A program made the translations under genes and the position numbers. A DNA stretch of 10,233 bases, from contig JAJYPU010000060.1 in assembly GCA_021795095.1 (NCBI GenBank), positions 1 through 10,233 of the forward strand. The letters are read 5' to 3'. The DNA comes from Actinomycetes bacterium. GTDB taxonomy: Bacteria; Actinomycetota; Acidimicrobiia; Acidimicrobiales; RAAP-2. The notes under the pieces are model-generated. The model ran no database searches, was not told the origin of the DNA, and worked only from the letters and a program-made list of their open reading frames with translations. Below are positions 8,333 to 10,233 of this stretch, piece by piece (within the stretch, counting starts at the first letter, position 1; every line of letters starts with the position of its first letter).

Positions 8333-9327
8333 GTGAGCGCCTGCTCGAGGTGACCGACCTGCGAACTACCTTTCGCACGGTCGACGGCACCGTACCCGCC
8401 GTCGGCGGGGTCAGTTTCGACCTGAGAGCCAACGAGACCCTCGGCATCGTGGGCGAGTCGGGGTCGGGCAAGACCGTGCTCGCGCGCACCATCATGGGCC
8501 TCCAACCCCGCACCAACGTCGAAGTGACGGGATCGGTCCTCCTCAACGGCCATCAGGTCGTCGGCGCGAGTGAGCGCATCATGCGCACGATGTGGGCGAC
8601 CGAAGTCGCCATGGTGTTCCAGGACCCGATGACCTCGCTCAACCCCGTCATGCGCATCGGCCGCCAGATCGACGAGACCCTCCGGGTGCGTCTCGGCATG
8701 GACCGTCACGCGGCGCGCGCTCGCGCGATCGAGCTCTTGACCATGGTGGGCATCCCGTCGGCGCAGTCGCGCTACCGGGCCTACCCCACCGAGCTCTCGG
8801 GCGGGATGCGCCAGCGCGTGGTCATCGCGACGGCGCTCGCCTGCTCGCCCAAGCTCCTCATCGCCGACGAGCCCACCACCGGACTCGACGTGACCATCCA
8901 GGCCCAGATACTGAACCTGCTCGACTCACTGAAAGAGCAGCTGTCGATGTCAGTGATTCTGATCACCCACGACCTCGGCGTGGTGGCGACGCGCGCCTCA
9001 CGGATCATCGTCATGTACGCCGGACGGATCGTCGAGATGGGTGACACCCGGGACATCTTCTACCACCACCGGATGCCCTACACACGCGCCCTGCTCGAGA
9101 GCTCGCCCAAGGTCACCAACGCCCCCCACACCCGTCTCGTGGTCATCCCCGGCCGACCCCCGAACCTCTCGACGCCGCACCCTGGCTGTCCCTTCGCCCC
9201 GCGGTGCGCCTACGCGACCGAGCGCTGCCACGTCGAAGCACCCACCCTCTCCGACGCGTCCACCTCCGGGCACCGCTTCGCGTGCTGGAACCCCCTGCCC
9301 GAGACCGACAACCCGGAGGTGCGATGA
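8329..9327 (+). CDS. dppD: DppD-type ATPase of a peptide/nickel ABC importer
   Basis: This is the first of the two cytoplasmic ATPase subunits driving import through DppBC. From GTG at 8329 it has 332 residues, normal for DppD. Nucleotide-binding motifs are complete: Walker A GESGSGKT at 42-49, signature LSGGMRQR from 156, Walker B LLIADEP at 176-182 and the switch histidine in ITHDLG at 214. The C-terminal oligopeptide-transporter extension carries cysteines 287, 293, 300 and 319 (GCPFAPRC, then RC, then ACW); in the mycobacterial homologue such cysteines hold a [4Fe-4S] cluster, and the same is plausible here. The start was chosen because GAGGTG lies five bases upstream and the product begins ERLLEVTDLRTTF, as family members do; an open frame running further upstream lies entirely within dppC. 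It overlaps dppC (GTGA) and dppF (ATGA) by four bases each. Confidence 0.94.
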   Translation: MSERLLEVTDLRTTFRTVDGTVPAVGGVSFDLRANETLGIVGESGSGKTVLARTIMGLQPRTNVEVTGSVLLNGHQVVGASERIMRTMWATEVAMVFQDPMTSLNPVMRIGRQIDETLRVRLGMDRHAARARAIELLTMVGIPSAQSRYRAYPTELSGGMRQRVVIATALACSPKLLIADEPTTGLDVTIQAQILNLLDSLKEQLSMSVILITHDLGVVATRASRIIVMYAGRIVEMGDTRDIFYHHRMPYTRALLESSPKVTNAPHTRLVVIPGRPPNLSTPHPGCPFAPRCAYATERCHVEAPTLSDASTSGHRFACWNPLPETDNPEVR

Positions 9328-10233
9328 CCGACGAGCGACGACCCCTCCTCACGGTCCGCGACCTCACCGTGACCTTCGGCAAGGGGGCCCACGCGGTTTC
9401 AGCCGTCGCGGGCGTCACTTTCGACATCTACGAGGGCGAGACCCTCGGACTCGTCGGCGAATCGGGTTGCGGCAAGTCCACGACCGGCAAGGCTCTCATG
9501 AAGATCGTGCCCCCGTCGTCGGGGACCGTCGAGTTGGACGGGGTCGACATCACCCACCAGCGCGGTCGTGCGCTGCGCCACGCGCGCACGCGCATGCAGA
9601 TGATCTTCCAGGACCCCATCAGTTCGCTCAACCCCCGTCGACGTGTCCGCGGCATCGTGGCCGAGCCCCTCGACGCCTGGAAGACGGTCACCGGCGAGCA
9701 GCGCGACCGCCTGGTGGACGAGCTGTTGAACCAGGTCGGCATCGACCCTGAAATCTACGGCGACCGCTACGCCCGCCAGTTCTCCGGTGGTCAGTGTCAG
9801 CGCATCTCGATCGCCCGGGCCCTCGCGATGCGCCCCCAGCTCTTGATCTGTGACGAGGTGGTGTCAGCCCTGGACGTCTCGGTGCAGGCCCAGATATTGA
9901 ACCTGCTCGAAGACCTGAAGGCCGAGTACGGCCTGACGCTGCTCTTCATCGCCCACGACCTCGCGGTCGTCAAGAACATCAGTGACCGCGTGGCCGTGAT
10001 GTACCTCGGGCGGATCGGTGAGATCGGCCCCTCGGAGGTGCTCTACGAGCGACCCGCCCACCCCTATACGAAGTTCCTCCTCGGCGCATCGCTCGAGGCC
10101 GACCCCGACAGCGCCACGGCCGGGGCCGTGCTCGAGGGCGAGCCGCCGAGCCCGCTCGATCCACCGAGCGGGTGCCGGTTCCGCTCGCGCTGCCCCTACG
10201 CGACCGAGCGATGCGCCCGCGAGGAGCCGGTGT
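9324..10233 (+). CDS. dppF: DppF-type ATPase of a peptide/nickel ABC importer (C-terminus outside window)
   Basis: This is the second ATPase subunit, forming a heterodimer with the dppD product. The window holds 303 residues; the family usually has about 320-350, so only the tail is missing. Walker A GESGCGKS is at 45-52, the signature region at 153-160 reads FSGGQCQR, Walker B is LLICDE at 173-178 and the switch histidine is 211 (IAHDLAVV). The usual DEPVSALD box reads DEVVSALD, with valine 179 in place of proline. Three cysteines of the C-terminal extension are present (284, 290, 297); a fourth would lie beyond the edge. The ATG overlaps the dppD TGA in an ATGA, and GGAGGT lies just upstream, so expression should be coupled. 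No binding-protein gene is seen before the window ends. Confidence 0.94.
   Translation, partial: MTDERRPLLTVRDLTVTFGKGAHAVSAVAGVTFDIYEGETLGLVGESGCGKSTTGKALMKIVPPSSGTVELDGVDITHQRGRALRHARTRMQMIFQDPISSLNPRRRVRGIVAEPLDAWKTVTGEQRDRLVDELLNQVGIDPEIYGDRYARQFSGGQCQRISIARALAMRPQLLICDEVVSALDVSVQAQILNLLEDLKAEYGLTLLFIAHDLAVVKNISDRVAVMYLGRIGEIGPSEVLYERPAHPYTKFLLGASLEADPDSATAGAVLEGEPPSPLDPPSGCRFRSRCPYATERCAREEPV

Noticed and set aside
1..10233. Mobile elements, CRISPR arrays, RNA genes, defence or biosynthetic systems
   Set aside because: Coding is continuous with recognised housekeeping and transport genes. No long repeats, transposase, integrase or RNA-gene signatures were seen.

Overview
The window is a GC-rich stretch (roughly two thirds G+C by eye) of what looks like an actinomycetotal chromosome. 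It is packed with ordinary genes that overlap or nearly touch, with frequent GTG starts. The coaE-uvrB adjacency, the actinobacterial look of the UvrC N-terminus and the DppD/DppF sequences support this. A deep-branching class such as Acidimicrobiia is a guess from gene order and protein flavour, not a proven placement.

Left two thirds (1-6431, minus strand): one head-to-tail cluster read in the order coaE, uvrB, uvrA, uvrC. coaE encodes dephospho-CoA kinase, the last step of coenzyme A synthesis. The next three genes encode all the subunits of UvrABC nucleotide excision repair. coaE and uvrB share four bases, uvrB and uvrA are 16 bases apart, and the uvrA stop shares one base with the uvrC GTG start. 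uvrC is cut by the left edge after 325 residues.

Middle (6432-6525): a 94-base gap between divergent operons holding three short dyads and weak promoter-like motifs. Both operons are probably controlled from here.

Right third (6526-10233, plus strand): dppB-dppC-dppD-dppF, the two permeases and two ATPases of a peptide/nickel-type ABC importer. Each gene overlaps the next by 4-8 bases. dppF is cut by the right edge after 303 residues. No substrate-binding protein gene is in the window, so the substrate cannot be assigned.

Apart from the 94-base gap there is no non-coding stretch of note: no RNA gene, mobile element, CRISPR array or terminator was seen. I found no convincing undescribed system. 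The points worth a second look are the intergenic dyads, a divergent motif in CoaE, the absence of a Shine-Dalgarno sequence before uvrA, and the transporter's missing binding protein.
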